Shown piece after piece: positions 19,886 to 29,370 of a stretch of DNA of 64,000 bases (its first letter is position 1; each line of letters opens with the position of its first letter). A program made the translations under genes and the position numbers. A model generated the notes under the pieces. It was not told the origin of the DNA. It worked only from the letters and a program-made list of their open reading frames with translations, and ran no database searches. Origin of the DNA: Alphaproteobacteria bacterium (GTDB taxonomy: Bacteria; Pseudomonadota; Alphaproteobacteria; UBA8366; Aestuariispiraceae); the NCBI GenBank assembly GCA_030065235.1, contig JASJDC010000001.1, positions 372,001 to 436,000 on the forward strand, given 5' to 3'.

Positions 19886-22069
19886 ATGCGCGCGCCGTTT
19901 AGCATAGGGGATTGGCTTGGCAAAGCCGGCGGAAGTCGGTTCAGAACCCAGACCGTCTTTGCAACACCCGCCGCGCGCGCCCTCGCCGAACGCGACCGAT
20001 GGATTCTTTGGGCGCCGGTGGCGTTAGGGTTGGGAGTCGCGGGCTATTTCGGCCTGCCGCGCGAGCCTTGGATCGGCGCTGGCGCCAGCTTGATCCTGGT
20101 CAGCGCGCTGCTTTGGCTCGGCTGCCGGACGCGCTCGGAGATCGCCGCGTCTGCGATGATCGGACTGGGACTGGTCGGGCTGGGCCTGCAAGTCGCCGCC
20201 TGGCACGCCCATGGGGTCGCCGCGCCGGTTTTGGAGCGCGAGTTGCGCGCGGTCGGGGTTGAGGCGCGCATCCTGCGCATAGAACAGCGTCCTGGACGCG
20301 ATCGCTTGATCTTGGCGCCCGACCGGATCGACCGGCTGAACCCAGACCGGACGCCGGCGCGAATCCGGCTCACCGCGCCGGATCGGGCGGCGCAAGATCT
20401 GTCGGTCGGTCAAGATGTGACGCTGCGGGCGACATTACGCCCGCCGGCCGGCCCCGCCTATCCGGGCGGCTTCGATTTCCGACGCTGGGCTTGGTTTCAA
20501 CAGATCGGCGCCACCGGTTTCGCCATCGGACCAATCGAGGTTCAGCGTCGGGACGGCGACCATTCCATCGGCCTGTCTATCGGCTTGTCTCTGGGCCTCG
20601 CGGTTCAGACGGTCCGGGACCGAGTTGCGCAGCGGTTACGCGCAGCCCTACCCGGCCAGACCGGAGAGGTCGCCGTCGCCCTGGTGGTCGGCGATCGCAG
20701 CGGCCTTAAGCCGGAGAGTCTGAACGCGATGCGGGATTCCGGGCTGGCGCATTTGCTGGCGATTTCCGGATTGCATATCGGTCTGGTCGCGATGACCTTG
20801 TTCTTCAGCCTTCGTCTCGCGTTCCTGGCCTGGGATCGCTTGGCGCTGCGCTTTCCGATCAAGAAATGGGCGGCGGCCGGCGCGCTGGTCGGAGCCTTCG
20901 CCTATATGATCCTCTCGGGCGCGCCGCCGCCGACGCAGCGCGCCTTCGTGATGACAGGGTTGGTGCTGATCGCAATCATGGTCGATCGGCGCGCCGTCTC
21001 GATGCGCCTTGTCGCCTTGGCGGCCGTGATCGTGCTGCTTTGGAATCCATCGACCGTTACGGGCGCCAGTTTCCAACTCTCCTTCGCCGCGGTCGTGGCG
21101 CTCGTCGCCTTCTATGAGGCCTGGAGCGCGCGACGAATGGGGGCGGCGGAGAGAGAAGGCGGACCGCCGCGGACGCCGGGGCTGGTGCGATATGCGGCGG
21201 GGGTTTGCGCCACGACCCTGATCGCCAGCGCCGCCACCGCGCCCTTCGTGCTACACCATTTCGGCCGACTGGCGCTTTATGGGGTCGTCGCCAATCTGGC
21301 CGCCGTGCCGATGATGGCCTTCCTGGTCATGCCCGCGGGCCTACTGGGTTTGCTGTTGATGCCCATCGGGTTGGAGCAGGGGCCGCTCTGGCTCATGGGA
21401 TTCGGGATCGACGCGGTTCTGGTCATCGCCAAGACGGTCGCCGCGTGGGAAGGCTCGCATATCATCGCGCCGACAACGCCGCTTTGGGCGCTGTTCCTCT
21501 GCATCGCCGGCGGCGTCTGGCTGGCGATCTGGCGCGGCGGCTGGCGCTGGTGGGGCGCGGCCGGACTTGCGCTCGGGTGTCTAGCCCCGCTCGCCATCGA
21601 CGACCGCCCGGACATTCTGATCGCCGATACGGGCGGCGCGATCGCGTTTCTCGACCGTGGGACCGACCGGGCCTTCCTCATCGGCGCCGAGACCGACGGC
21701 TATCTCGCGGGAAGATGGGCGCGGCCCTTGGGCCTGGCCGAATTCGCGGCGGTCGGCGACGGCGAAGCGGACACAGGCGCGCCGATTCGCTGCGACGCGC
21801 TGGGATGCGCCGGACCGCTTGATGGCCGATTGGTCGCCTTGTCCAACGATTCGCGCAGTCTGAAGGTCGATTGCAGCCGCGCAGCGCTCGTGATCGCGCC
21901 CGCCACGCCGATCCCGCGCGCCCTGTGCCGAGAGTCGCGGTCGGTCGGTTTCTTCGATCTCTGGCGCGGCGGCGCGCATGCGGTTCGTTTCGAGCCTGGC
22001 GGCGCCATCGATATCCGCGCTGCGCATACAGAGGGACGGCTTTGGAGCAATCCGGACCCGGCGCGCTGA
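19886..22069 (+). CDS. comEC: ComEC/Rec2 family membrane protein (DNA uptake channel family)
   Basis: Polytopic inner-membrane protein of the family that moves single-stranded DNA into the cytoplasm during competence. The product has 727 residues. An N-terminal DUF4131-like membrane region is followed by the competence core, marked by [15 protein letters not shown] and [12 protein letters not shown], with many hydrophobic helices to about residue 560. The C-terminal part, where classic ComEC has a metallo-beta-lactamase-like domain, has no HxHxDH motif and looks degenerate. It is divergent from gltX (58-base gap) and convergent with lexA. No other competence gene is in the window. Confidence 0.88.
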   Translation: MRAPFSIGDWLGKAGGSRFRTQTVFATPAARALAERDRWILWAPVALGLGVAGYFGLPREPWIGAGASLILVSALLWLGCRTRSEIAASAMIGLGLVGLGLQVAAWHAHGVAAPVLERELRAVGVEARILRIEQRPGRDRLILAPDRIDRLNPDRTPARIRLTAPDRAAQDLSVGQDVTLRATLRPPAGPAYPGGFDFRRWAWFQQIGATGFAIGPIEVQRRDGDHSIGLSIGLSLGLAVQTVRDRVAQRLRAALPGQTGEVAVALVVGDRSGLKPESLNAMRDSGLAHLLAISGLHIGLVAMTLFFSLRLAFLAWDRLALRFPIKKWAAAGALVGAFAYMILSGAPPPTQRAFVMTGLVLIAIMVDRRAVSMRLVALAAVIVLLWNPSTVTGASFQLSFAAVVALVAFYEAWSARRMGAAEREGGPPRTPGLVRYAAGVCATTLIASAATAPFVLHHFGRLALYGVVANLAAVPMMAFLVMPAGLLGLLLMPIGLEQGPLWLMGFGIDAVLVIAKTVAAWEGSHIIAPTTPLWALFLCIAGGVWLAIWRGGWRWWGAAGLALGCLAPLAIDDRPDILIADTGGAIAFLDRGTDRAFLIGAETDGYLAGRWARPLGLAEFAAVGDGEADTGAPIRCDALGCAGPLDGRLVALSNDSRSLKVDCSRAALVIAPATPIPRALCRESRSVGFFDLWRGGAHAVRFEPGGAIDIRAAHTEGRLWSNPDPAR

Positions 22070-22114
22070 CGTCGAATCGGACGGTAGCTGACAATAGGAC
22101 CGCCGGGGAGCGCT

Positions 22115-22810
22115 TTAATATTTCCGCAGCAATCCGACAAGACGGCCCTGAACGGCGACCTGGTCCGGCGTGTAGACCTGGGTCTGATAGGTCTGGTTGG
22201 CCGGCTCGAGCCCGACGCGTTGGCCCAACCGGCGGAACTTCTTCAGAGTCACTTCCTCGCCTTCGACCAGCGCCACCACGATCTCGCCTTCCTGGGCGGT
22301 TTGGCAGCGTTCGATAATGACGCAATCGCCGTTCAGGATCCCGGCCTCCATCATCGAATCGCCATCCACTTCGAGCGCATAATGGTCGCCGCGTCCCAGC
22401 ATCGTCGCGGGCACTTCGACCGTGGTGGATTGATCGCGCAACGCCTCGATCGGCGTCCCTGCCGCGATCCGGCCATAGAGCGACAGGCTGACGGACTCAG
22501 CGGCGCCGCGGACGATGGACCCGCGCGTCCCGACCTCATTCTGCCGGATGTCCATCATCCGCTTGTTGCGGGTCGGCAGTCGCTCCGGCGTGGCGTTTTC
22601 CGGCAGTTTCACCACCTCCAAGGCGCGCGCCCGATGGGGCAGGCGGCGCAGATATCCGCGCTCCTCCAACGCCGTGATCAAGCGGTGCACGCCCGATTTC
22701 GAGCGGAGCTGCAACGCCTCTTTCATCTCGTCGAAAGAGGGGGAGACGCCGCTATCCTGCAGGCGTTCATGGATGAAAAGCAGAAGATCATATTGTTTTC
22801 GAGTCAGCAT
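22115..22810 (-). CDS. lexA: LexA repressor (SOS regulator)
   Basis: Represses DNA-damage genes and self-cleaves when RecA is activated. The 231 residues comprise an N-terminal winged HTH (LTRKQYDLLLFIHERLQDSG, then SKSGVHRLITALEERG) and a C-terminal S24 peptidase. The cleavage bond is Ala117-Gly118 in RIAAGTP. The catalytic Ser152 is in DGDSMMEAG and the Lys190 is in EVTLKKF. I use the ATG at 22810, where the family begins; the upstream open frame runs into the promoter. Three LexA boxes lie upstream, so it is autoregulated. Confidence 0.97.
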   Translation of the reverse strand: MLTRKQYDLLLFIHERLQDSGVSPSFDEMKEALQLRSKSGVHRLITALEERGYLRRLPHRARALEVVKLPENATPERLPTRNKRMMDIRQNEVGTRGSIVRGAAESVSLSLYGRIAAGTPIEALRDQSTTVEVPATMLGRGDHYALEVDGDSMMEAGILNGDCVIIERCQTAQEGEIVVALVEGEEVTLKKFRRLGQRVGLEPANQTYQTQVYTPDQVAVQGRLVGLLRKY

Positions 22811-22874
22811 CGCGGCCCTGTCCCCCGTGTACTTGTTCCTGACGGCTCGTCTCTCCAGGTGCGGCTCAAGTCTT

Positions 22875-22889
22875 GAACAAACATAGAAC
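22875..22889 (-). promoter_or_regulatory. LexA box 1
   Basis: On the - strand this is GTTC-TATGTTT-GTTC, an exact match to the alphaproteobacterial SOS box GTTC-N7-GTTC. It lies just downstream of the predicted lexA transcription start. Confidence 0.85.
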
Positions 22890-22899
22890 ACACGATGTT

Positions 22900-22914
22900 G
22901 TTCTAGAAGTGTTC
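22900..22914 (+). promoter_or_regulatory. LexA box 2, overlapping the -10 element
   Basis: GTTC-TAGAAGT-GTTC is an exact SOS box in the opposite orientation to its two neighbours. It covers the predicted -10 element of the lexA promoter (22900-22905), so bound LexA would block polymerase directly. Confidence 0.85.
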
Positions 22915-22928
22915 TTCAAGACGGTCAA
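22900..22928 (-). promoter_or_regulatory. lexA promoter
   Basis: On the - strand, TTGACC (22928-22923) is the -35 and TAGAAC (22905-22900) the -10, with an ideal 17-base spacer. Transcription would start near 22893, about 80 bases before the lexA ATG. Confidence 0.6.
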
Positions 22929-22938
22929 GAAAAAAGCG

Positions 22939-22953
22939 GAACAAGCGGCGAAC
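22939..22953 (-). promoter_or_regulatory. LexA box 3
   Basis: On the - strand this is GTTC-GCCGCTT-GTTC, an exact SOS box just upstream of the predicted lexA -35 element. Confidence 0.75.
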
Positions 22954-22978
22954 AAGCCGTGCTGCTCGGCGAGACGGT

Positions 22979-24199
22979 TTAGACTCTCAGGACGCCGCCG
23001 GGAAAGCCCAGACAATCGACCCGGGCGCCGGCTGCTAACGCCGGGGCGTGCGGCGCGCGAATAACGAAACAGTCGGACTGCTGCAGCAGCCGCATCATCG
23101 AGCTATCCTGCTTCAGGTAGGGGTCGACCCGAAGGGCGCCCTTCGCGTCTTTGCTGAGCGCCGCACGCAGATAATCCTGGCGGCGGTCGTTCGCCGGAAG
23201 ATCGCGCCCCAAAGTGGCGCTAAATTCATCGCCTTCCGGGCCTGGATCCGTCTGACCCAGCATGGTTCGGATCGCCGGCGCGAGGAACAGGATCGCGCAG
23301 ACGATGCTGGAGACCGGATTGCCCGGCAGGCCAAGCATCTGCGCCTCGCCGATCTGACCGAACATCAGGGGTTTGCCCGGCCGCATGGCGATGCGCCAGA
23401 AATCAAGCTCCAACCCCTGCTCACCGAGCGCCGACTGTACGAGATCATGCTCGCCGACCGAGGCGCCGCCGGTCGTGACCAGCATATCCGCGCCCCTGGC
23501 ACCCGCGGCCAACTGTTTCAATCCCGCTGCGTCGTCGGGCGCGACGCCCAACAGAACCGGATCGCCGCCAACCGTCTCAATCAGGGCGGCCAGCGCCAGG
23601 CCGTTGGAGCTGACGATCTGGTTCGGGCCCACCGGATCGCCGGGCATGACCACCTCGTCGCCAGTGGCGAGGATGGCGATGCGCGGACGCCGCCGCACCA
23701 TCAGCCAGGGGATGTTCATCGCCGCGATCAGCCCGATGTCGCGGGCGTTCAACAGTTTCCCCGCTTTCAGCAAGACCTCGCCATCCGCGAAGTCCAGGCC
23801 GGCGGGGCGCACATAGACGCCAGGCTCGGCGGACGCGCGTAGGGTGACCGCGTCGCCGTCTCGTTCGGCGTTCTCCTGGATGACGATGGCGTCAGCGCCC
23901 GCCGGCAAGGGCGCGCCGGTGAAAATCCGCGCGGTTTCGCCCGGGTTCAAAGGCTGGTCATAGCTTTTCCCGGCCGGGATTTCAGCGACGATCTTTAGCG
24001 TGGCCGGCGCTGTCTCCACGTCTGCGGCGCGGACCGCATAGCCGTCCATGGCCGACATGGCGCTGGGCGGCTGGGTGCGCCGCGCGGCGATATCTTCTGC
24101 AAGGACCCGGCCGAGCGCCTGACGCAAAGAGCACTGTTCAGGCGGCTGCAGCCAGGCAGCCTCAAGGATCCGAGCTTGCGCTTCTGCGACGGCGAGCAC
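22979..24199 (-). CDS. moeA: Molybdopterin molybdenumtransferase MoeA
   Basis: Inserts molybdate into adenylylated molybdopterin to complete the molybdenum cofactor. MoeA hallmarks: SAMDGYAVRAADV, AIVIQENAERDGD and, in the catalytic domain, ATGDEVVMPGDP, TTGGASVGEHDLV and LGLPGNPVSS. I take GTG 24199 as start (406 residues, close to the 411 of E. coli), two bases after the moaC stop. A longer open frame reaches back into moaC but is not family-like. It is coupled to moaC and trpC upstream. Confidence 0.94.
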   Translation of the reverse strand: MLAVAEAQARILEAAWLQPPEQCSLRQALGRVLAEDIAARRTQPPSAMSAMDGYAVRAADVETAPATLKIVAEIPAGKSYDQPLNPGETARIFTGAPLPAGADAIVIQENAERDGDAVTLRASAEPGVYVRPAGLDFADGEVLLKAGKLLNARDIGLIAAMNIPWLMVRRRPRIAILATGDEVVMPGDPVGPNQIVSSNGLALAALIETVGGDPVLLGVAPDDAAGLKQLAAGARGADMLVTTGGASVGEHDLVQSALGEQGLELDFWRIAMRPGKPLMFGQIGEAQMLGLPGNPVSSIVCAILFLAPAIRTMLGQTDPGPEGDEFSATLGRDLPANDRRQDYLRAALSKDAKGALRVDPYLKQDSSMMRLLQQSDCFVIRAPHAPALAAGARVDCLGFPGGVLRV

Positions 24200-24201
24200 G
24201 C

Positions 24202-24678
24202 TCAGTCCGCCGAGTAATCGCCGGACTTGCCGCCGGATTTCTGCACCAGGCGCACGGCCTCGATCCGCATGCCGCGATCGACCGCTTTGCACATGTCGTA
24301 GACAGTGAGCGCTGCGGCGGAAACGGCCGTCAAAGCCTCCATCTCGACCCCGGTGCGGCCTTTAAGCTTGCAGGTCGCCTCGATCTCCACGGCGGAGGCG
24401 ATTTCGTCCAGATCAAGCGTTACGACGACGGACGTCAGAGCCAAGGGATGACACAGCGGAATCAGGTCCGGCGTCTTCTTGGCCGCCATGATCCCCGCCA
24501 ACCGCGCGACGGACAGCACATCGCCTTTCTTAACGCCGCCATCCCGGATCAAGGACAGGGTTTCCGGCTGCATGACCACGCGGCCGCGCGCCGTGGCTTT
24601 GCGTTCCGTGACCGCTTTATCGCCGACATCGACCATGACGGCGTCGCCCTGATCGTTGAAATGGGTGAAGCCGCTCAT
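24202..24678 (-). CDS. moaC: Cyclic pyranopterin monophosphate synthase MoaC
   Basis: Second enzyme of molybdopterin synthesis, forming cPMP from the MoaA product. The product has 158 residues, with the family blocks [31 protein letters not shown] and [20 protein letters not shown]. Its ATG overlaps the trpC stop (ATGA). No moaA, moaB or moaD/E is present here. Confidence 0.96.
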   Translation of the reverse strand: MSGFTHFNDQGDAVMVDVGDKAVTERKATARGRVVMQPETLSLIRDGGVKKGDVLSVARLAGIMAAKKTPDLIPLCHPLALTSVVVTLDLDEIASAVEIEATCKLKGRTGVEMEALTAVSAAALTVYDMCKAVDRGMRIEAVRLVQKSGGKSGDYSAD

Positions 24679-25508
24679 TCAGCAGCGTTTCCGGCGGCGT
24701 TTCCAGCAGCGGCTTCGGGGCCAAAAAGCAACGCCCGCGTCGCCGCCGTGACATCCTCATGCCGCATCAGCGATTCCCCCACCAAGAAACAACGGGCGCC
24801 GACATCGGCCATCCGACGCAAGTCGTCATGGCTATAGAGCCCGCTCTCAGCGACCAGCATCCGGTCGTCCGCCAGCACCGTCTCCGCCAAGGCTTCCGTC
24901 GTCGCAAGATCGACCTCTAAGGTCTTAAGGTTACGGTTATTTACGCCAACCAAGCGGCTATTCAGCTTCAGTGCGCGCGTCAGTTCTTCCGCGTCATGAA
25001 CTTCGACCAGCACATCCATGCCGAGCGCGTGGGCCAATGTTTCGAGAGTCGCCGCCTCCTCATCGGTCAAGGCGGCCATGATCAGCAGGATGCAATCGGC
25101 GCCCAAGGCTCGCGCCTCAAACACCTGATAGGGGTCGAGCATGAAATCCTTGCGCAAGGCGGGCAGGGTGACCGCCGTCCGGGCGGCGGTAAGATAGGCG
25201 TCGCGCCCTTGGAAATAGGGCTCGTCGGTCAGGACCGACAAACAGGCGGCGCCGCCGCTTTGATAGGCCCGGGCCAACGCGACGGGCGCGAAATTCTCGC
25301 GGATCAGTCCCTTGCTGGGCGAGGCCTTCTTAATCTCCGCAATCAGGGCGAAGCCCGTTTCCGCTTTCGCTTCTAATGCGGCGATGAAGCCGCGTGGGAC
25401 CGGGGCGTCGGCGGCGCGCTTCTCCATCTCGGACAACGGCGTCGCGTCCATGCGTCCGGCGATATGGCGGCGCTTATCGGCGCAGATCTTCTCAAGAACG
25501 TCGCTCAC
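24675..25508 (-). CDS. trpC: Indole-3-glycerol phosphate synthase
   Basis: Forms indole-3-glycerol phosphate from CdRP in tryptophan synthesis; a TIM barrel. Key blocks: [18 protein letters not shown] with the catalytic Lys, [35 protein letters not shown] and [13 protein letters not shown]. The product has 277 residues. The C-terminus ends in a short repeat ([11 protein letters not shown]) encoded by near-identical DNA units. It overlaps trpD and moaC by ATGA junctions. Unlike E. coli, it is not fused to trpF. Confidence 0.97.
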   Translation of the reverse strand: MSDVLEKICADKRRHIAGRMDATPLSEMEKRAADAPVPRGFIAALEAKAETGFALIAEIKKASPSKGLIRENFAPVALARAYQSGGAACLSVLTDEPYFQGRDAYLTAARTAVTLPALRKDFMLDPYQVFEARALGADCILLIMAALTDEEAATLETLAHALGMDVLVEVHDAEELTRALKLNSRLVGVNNRNLKTLEVDLATTEALAETVLADDRMLVAESGLYSHDDLRRMADVGARCFLVGESLMRHEDVTAATRALLFGPEAAAGNAAGNAAE

Positions 25509-26554
25509 GCCGAGACCTCGTCATCGGAGACCGTGCCGGTCAACAGCAGCATATTGTCCAACGCCTGTTTGGCCCGGCCATTGTCGATCGCTTCGGCCGC
25601 CTTCGCCGCGCCGGCGGCCAGATCCTCGGCGACGCCGGCGACGACCAGCGCGGCTCCCGCATTTAGGAGCACGATATCGCGGAAGGGGCCGGTGTCGCCC
25701 TCCAGCAGCGCACGGATCGCCGCCGCATTCTCTGCAGGCTCGCCGCCTTTTAGATCGGCCAGCGTCGCGCGCGGCAATCCGGCGTCTTCCGGCGTCACCT
25801 CGAAAGTCCGCACCGCGCCATTCTCCAACGCCGCCACCTGAGACGCCCCGGTCGTCGACAGTTCGTCCAAGCCGTCCGCGCCGTGCACGACCCAGGCCGC
25901 CTCCGCGCCGAGCTTGCCCAGAGTCTGCGCCATCGGCTCGATCCATTTCGCGTCATAGACGCCGACCAGCATGCGTTTGACCAGCGCCGGGTTGGAGAGC
26001 GGTCCGAGGATATTGAAGATCGTGCGCACGCCCATTTCGACCCGGGTCGGTCCGACATTGCGCATCGCGCCATGATGGCGCGGGGCCATTAGGAAGCCGA
26101 CTTTGGCCGCGGCGATCGATTGTTCGACCTTCCTGAGATCCGCCTCCAGATCGAGGCCGAGCGCCGTCAGGACATCCGCAGCGCCGCTCTTGGACGAAAA
26201 GGCCCGATTGCCGTGCTTGGCGACCGGGACGCCGCAGCCCGCAACGACAAAAGCGCTGGCGGTCGAGATATTGTGCGTGCCCGACGCGTCGCCGCCGGTG
26301 CCGACGATGTCGATCGCATTGGGCGGAGCGGTCACCTTGAGCACCCGGGCGCGCATGACCCGGGCCGCCCCAGTGATCTCCGCCACCGTCTCGCCCCGCT
26401 GCCGGAGCCCCATGAGGAAGGCCCCCATCTGCGAGGGCGTTGCATCGCCGGCCATGACGATGTCAAACGCCGCTTCCGCGTCGGTTTCACTCAACGTGTC
26501 GCCGTCAGCGAGACGGTTCAGATAGTCTTTGAAGGCAGGCGTCGCGTCGTTCAT
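25505..26554 (-). CDS. trpD: Anthranilate phosphoribosyltransferase
   Basis: Transfers phosphoribose from PRPP to anthranilate. The PRPP-binding motif [16 protein letters not shown], the block [20 protein letters not shown] and [11 protein letters not shown] are clear. The 349-residue length is typical for a stand-alone TrpD not fused to TrpG. It lies 55 bases after trpG and overlaps trpC. Confidence 0.98.
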   Translation of the reverse strand: MNDATPAFKDYLNRLADGDTLSETDAEAAFDIVMAGDATPSQMGAFLMGLRQRGETVAEITGAARVMRARVLKVTAPPNAIDIVGTGGDASGTHNISTASAFVVAGCGVPVAKHGNRAFSSKSGAADVLTALGLDLEADLRKVEQSIAAAKVGFLMAPRHHGAMRNVGPTRVEMGVRTIFNILGPLSNPALVKRMLVGVYDAKWIEPMAQTLGKLGAEAAWVVHGADGLDELSTTGASQVAALENGAVRTFEVTPEDAGLPRATLADLKGGEPAENAAAIRALLEGDTGPFRDIVLLNAGAALVVAGVAEDLAAGAAKAAEAIDNGRAKQALDNMLLLTGTVSDDEVSA

Positions 26555-26609
26555 CAGGGACTTTCGACTGGCGCCGCGGCGGGCGCGCTCTCTCTATTGG
26601 CGCTGGCGG

Positions 26610-27206
26610 TCAGGCGGCGTCGCGCCGCGCCGAAGGATCGGTTCGATCGAGGAAATTCTTCAGCAAGGCGTGGCCGTGCTCCGTGGCGATGCTTTCCGGA
26701 TGGAACTGCACGCCATGGATCGGCAGGGTTTGATGTTGCACGCCCATAATGACGCCGTCATCCGTGCGCGCCGTCACGCGCAGCTCCGTTGGCGTCGAAT
26801 CCGGATCGATGGTCAGGCTGTGATAGCGCGTGGCGATCATCGGCGTCGGCAAGCCTTCGAACACGCCCGTATCATCGTGATGGATCGGACTGGTCTTGCC
26901 GTGTTTGATTTCCGAAGCGCGAACGATCCGGCCGCCGAAATGCTGGCCGATGCTTTGATGGCCGAGGCAGACGCCAAGCAGCGGCAGGCCCGTTTCCGCC
27001 GCCATCGCCACCATGCCCAAGCTGACTCCCGCCTTGTCCGGGGTCGCGGGGCCGGGCGAAATCACAACGCCCGCCGGCGCCATCGCCGCGACATCTTGGG
27101 TCGAGACCGCGTTGTTGCGATAGACCGTACATTCCGCCCCCAACTCGCCCAGAAAATGGACCAAATTGTAGGTGAAACTGTCAAAGTTATCGATGACGAC
27201 CAGCAC
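26610..27206 (-). CDS. trpG: Anthranilate synthase component II (glutamine amidotransferase)
   Basis: Supplies ammonia from glutamine to TrpE. The class I amidotransferase triad is visible: Cys in [13 protein letters not shown], and His/Glu in [16 protein letters not shown] 27206 is chosen because AAGGCGG sits just upstream and the family N-terminus ([16 protein letters not shown]) starts there; upstream ATGs add non-family residues. The product has 198 residues. It heads trpG-trpD-trpC-moaC-moeA. Its partner trpE is about 2.2 kb away rather than adjacent. Confidence 0.96.
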   Translation of the reverse strand: MLVVIDNFDSFTYNLVHFLGELGAECTVYRNNAVSTQDVAAMAPAGVVISPGPATPDKAGVSLGMVAMAAETGLPLLGVCLGHQSIGQHFGGRIVRASEIKHGKTSPIHHDDTGVFEGLPTPMIATRYHSLTIDPDSTPTELRVTARTDDGVIMGVQHQTLPIHGVQFHPESIATEHGHALLKNFLDRTDPSARRDAA

Positions 27207-27398
27207 TGCGCCCGCCTTGCATGCTCGGATTTTGGATTTGCTGGACATAGCCGGAAAACAAGGCGCATTCAAACCCTGATGGCGTCAGATCGCGTTTCCG
27301 CGCGCCTTGGGCGTAACAACCGCCCACTGGCGCCCACGGCGAATCCGGTCTACCTATTTCTTGGAAAAACAAATGGTTGGAACTGAAGGGCGACGCGC

Positions 27399-28730
27399 GT
27401 GCGCGGACCAATCGAACGATCGAAACCGATAGCCGCAGCCAGGACTGACCCTCGGACCGCCGGTATGGCTGACCGCGCTGCGCCGTCTCGGCGCGCCAAA
27501 ACGGCGCGTGCGGCGGCGGCCGGGGCGACTCGGAAGGCGCTCAGCGACCGCCGTGTCGTCAGTGGCCTGATCGCGGCAAATGTCTTCGCGATTGGCATCG
27601 GCGTCGGTTTAGGCCTCGGCGCTATCTTCGGAGAAGCGCCGGTCCGGCAAGTCGCCTCGGCGATGATCCAGGAACGCCCCGCCGAACCCGCGGCGCCGGG
27701 CGCAGCCGGTTTCCGATCCGACGAAGGCGCTGCAGACCTGGAGCTTTCCGTTCGGGTGCGCCGGTCCGAGCGCGCGCTGGCGGGGTTCGTGTATGAGGAA
27801 GCCGCCGATCCGCCATTGCCGGCGACACTGCGCGCTGCACCACCGCAGAGCGTCGAATTCCTGGATCCGCATGAAGCGATGACGGCGTCGGCCCGATCGG
27901 CGGAACCAACGGCGCCGCTCAGGCTGGCGTCTCTGACGACCCCCGCTTTCCCTGACAAATCGGTCGTCCGCGCAGGGCCCGCCGCCGAATCGCCCGCCGG
28001 CGCCCTTTGGCGACGCAACGCCGCGTCTTTCAACCGTGATTCGTCCCGTCCGGCGATCGTGGTGGTGATCGATGATCTCGGCATTGACCAGAAACGCACC
28101 AGGCGCGCCATCGCGCTCGACGGCGCGCTAACGCTCGCCTTCATTCCCTATGGCTACAATCTGCGTTCGCATGTCGCGGCGGCCAAAGCGGCCGGGCACG
28201 AGATTATGCTGCATCTGCCAATGGAGCCGATGAACCCAGATGTCGATCCGGGGCCAAACGCCTTACTCACGACGCTTGATCCAGCCCAGCTACAGCAGCG
28301 GATTGACTGGGCGCTGGCGCAGTTCTCCGGCTATGTCGGGGTGAACAACCATATGGGCAGCCGCTTCACCGCCTGGCCGGACGGTATGGCGCAGGTGGCC
28401 GCAACGTTGCGCAAACGCGGCCTGTTGTTTCTCGATTCGATCACGACCCAGGACACCATCGCCTATCGGGTCGCAGCCCGGGCCGGCGTGCCGCATGTCA
28501 CAAGAGACGTCTTCTTGGACAACGATTTAAGACCTGAGGCGATCGTTCGCGCTTTGCGCCGCGCCGAACTGATCGCCCGCGCGCATGGCCACGCAGTCGC
28601 CATCGGGCATCCGCATGACGCGACCCTCGTGGAATTGGCGAAATGGATCCCGACATTGGAAGGAAAGGGGCTGCAGCTGGCGCCGATCAGCGCAGTGGTG
28701 GCGACGCCGCCGGTCGGGCCGGACGGCTAG
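27399..28730 (+). CDS. Divergent polysaccharide deacetylase family protein
   Basis: Member of the divergent polysaccharide deacetylase (YibQ-like) family, thought to be a periplasmic carbohydrate esterase; the substrate is unknown. The product has 443 residues. It has a basic N-terminus, one membrane segment at about 53-75 (SGLIAANVFAIGIGVGLGLG), a low-complexity linker, and the catalytic-fold domain from about residue 205. That domain shows VVVIDDLGIDQKRT, HEIMLHLPMEPMNP, GVNNHMGSRFT and AIGHPHDATL. GTG start with GAAGGG upstream. In many genomes this family sits near envC/ctpA; here it lies alone between trp genes. Confidence 0.88.
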   Translation: MRGPIERSKPIAAARTDPRTAGMADRAAPSRRAKTARAAAAGATRKALSDRRVVSGLIAANVFAIGIGVGLGLGAIFGEAPVRQVASAMIQERPAEPAAPGAAGFRSDEGAADLELSVRVRRSERALAGFVYEEAADPPLPATLRAAPPQSVEFLDPHEAMTASARSAEPTAPLRLASLTTPAFPDKSVVRAGPAAESPAGALWRRNAASFNRDSSRPAIVVVIDDLGIDQKRTRRAIALDGALTLAFIPYGYNLRSHVAAAKAAGHEIMLHLPMEPMNPDVDPGPNALLTTLDPAQLQQRIDWALAQFSGYVGVNNHMGSRFTAWPDGMAQVAATLRKRGLLFLDSITTQDTIAYRVAARAGVPHVTRDVFLDNDLRPEAIVRALRRAELIARAHGHAVAIGHPHDATLVELAKWIPTLEGKGLQLAPISAVVATPPVGPDG

Positions 28731-28734
28731 GCCC

Positions 28735-29358
28735 TCAGTAGATCGTTTCCTTCAATCGCGCCGGGTAGGCGGCGTCATAGGCCGCGCCGTCAAAGTCCCG
28801 CGCGCCGAGGTCCGACAGGATATCGCCGGCCGTCGGCAAGGTCTTGCGATCGACCCGCGCGGCCGGATCCCAGAGCCGCGAGCGGGCCAACGCCTTTTGG
28901 CATTGGAAATAGACCGTCTCGACATGGACCGAAATCACGCTGCGCGGCGTTTTGCCTTGCATCTCGAAGCGCGCCAGCAGGTCCGGATCAATCAGGATTT
29001 CCGCTCTTCCATTGACACGCAGGGTCTCGCCAACGCCGGGAATAAAGAAGATCAGCGCCACGCGAGGATCGCGGATGATGTTCTTCAGCGTGTCTGCGCG
29101 GTTGTTGCCGCGCCGATCCGGCAGGAGCAGGGTGCGCTCGTCTTCGATATGCACGAACCCGGCGGGATCGCCGCGTGGGGAGCAATCGACGCCTTCCGGC
29201 CCGACCGACGCGATCACCAGGAAGGGCGACGCTTCGATCAATTTCCGGTAAGGCGCGGCGATGTAATCGACCTCTTTCTCGATCGAGCGCGGGTTCGCCG
29301 GCCCATACAGCGCCTCGAGCTCTTCGATGCTGGTGATCTTGCCTTCAACCTGAGCCAT
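28735..29358 (-). CDS. Pyridoxamine 5'-phosphate oxidase-fold flavoprotein
   Basis: FMN-binding split-barrel protein of the PPOX superfamily, most like the MSMEG_1061-type FMN-dependent group. The product has 207 residues. Typical blocks are FLVIASVGPEGVDCSPRGDP, TLLLPDRRGNNRADTLKNI and PRVALIFFIPGVGETLRVNG. The substrate is not known. It begins 12 bases after the trpE stop with a good ribosome site (GGGGGAG), so it is probably co-transcribed with trpE. It ends 4 bases from the convergent deacetylase gene. Confidence 0.85.
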   Translation of the reverse strand: MAQVEGKITSIEELEALYGPANPRSIEKEVDYIAAPYRKLIEASPFLVIASVGPEGVDCSPRGDPAGFVHIEDERTLLLPDRRGNNRADTLKNIIRDPRVALIFFIPGVGETLRVNGRAEILIDPDLLARFEMQGKTPRSVISVHVETVYFQCQKALARSRLWDPAARVDRKTLPTAGDILSDLGARDFDGAAYDAAYPARLKETIY

Positions 29359-29370
29359 CCACTCCCCCGT

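Noticed and set aside
24675-24720. Repeat at the trpC 3' end ([11 protein letters not shown]) as a mobile repeat unit
   Set aside because: It is a single imperfect in-frame duplication of about 12 bases, more likely simple slippage in the C-terminal tail.
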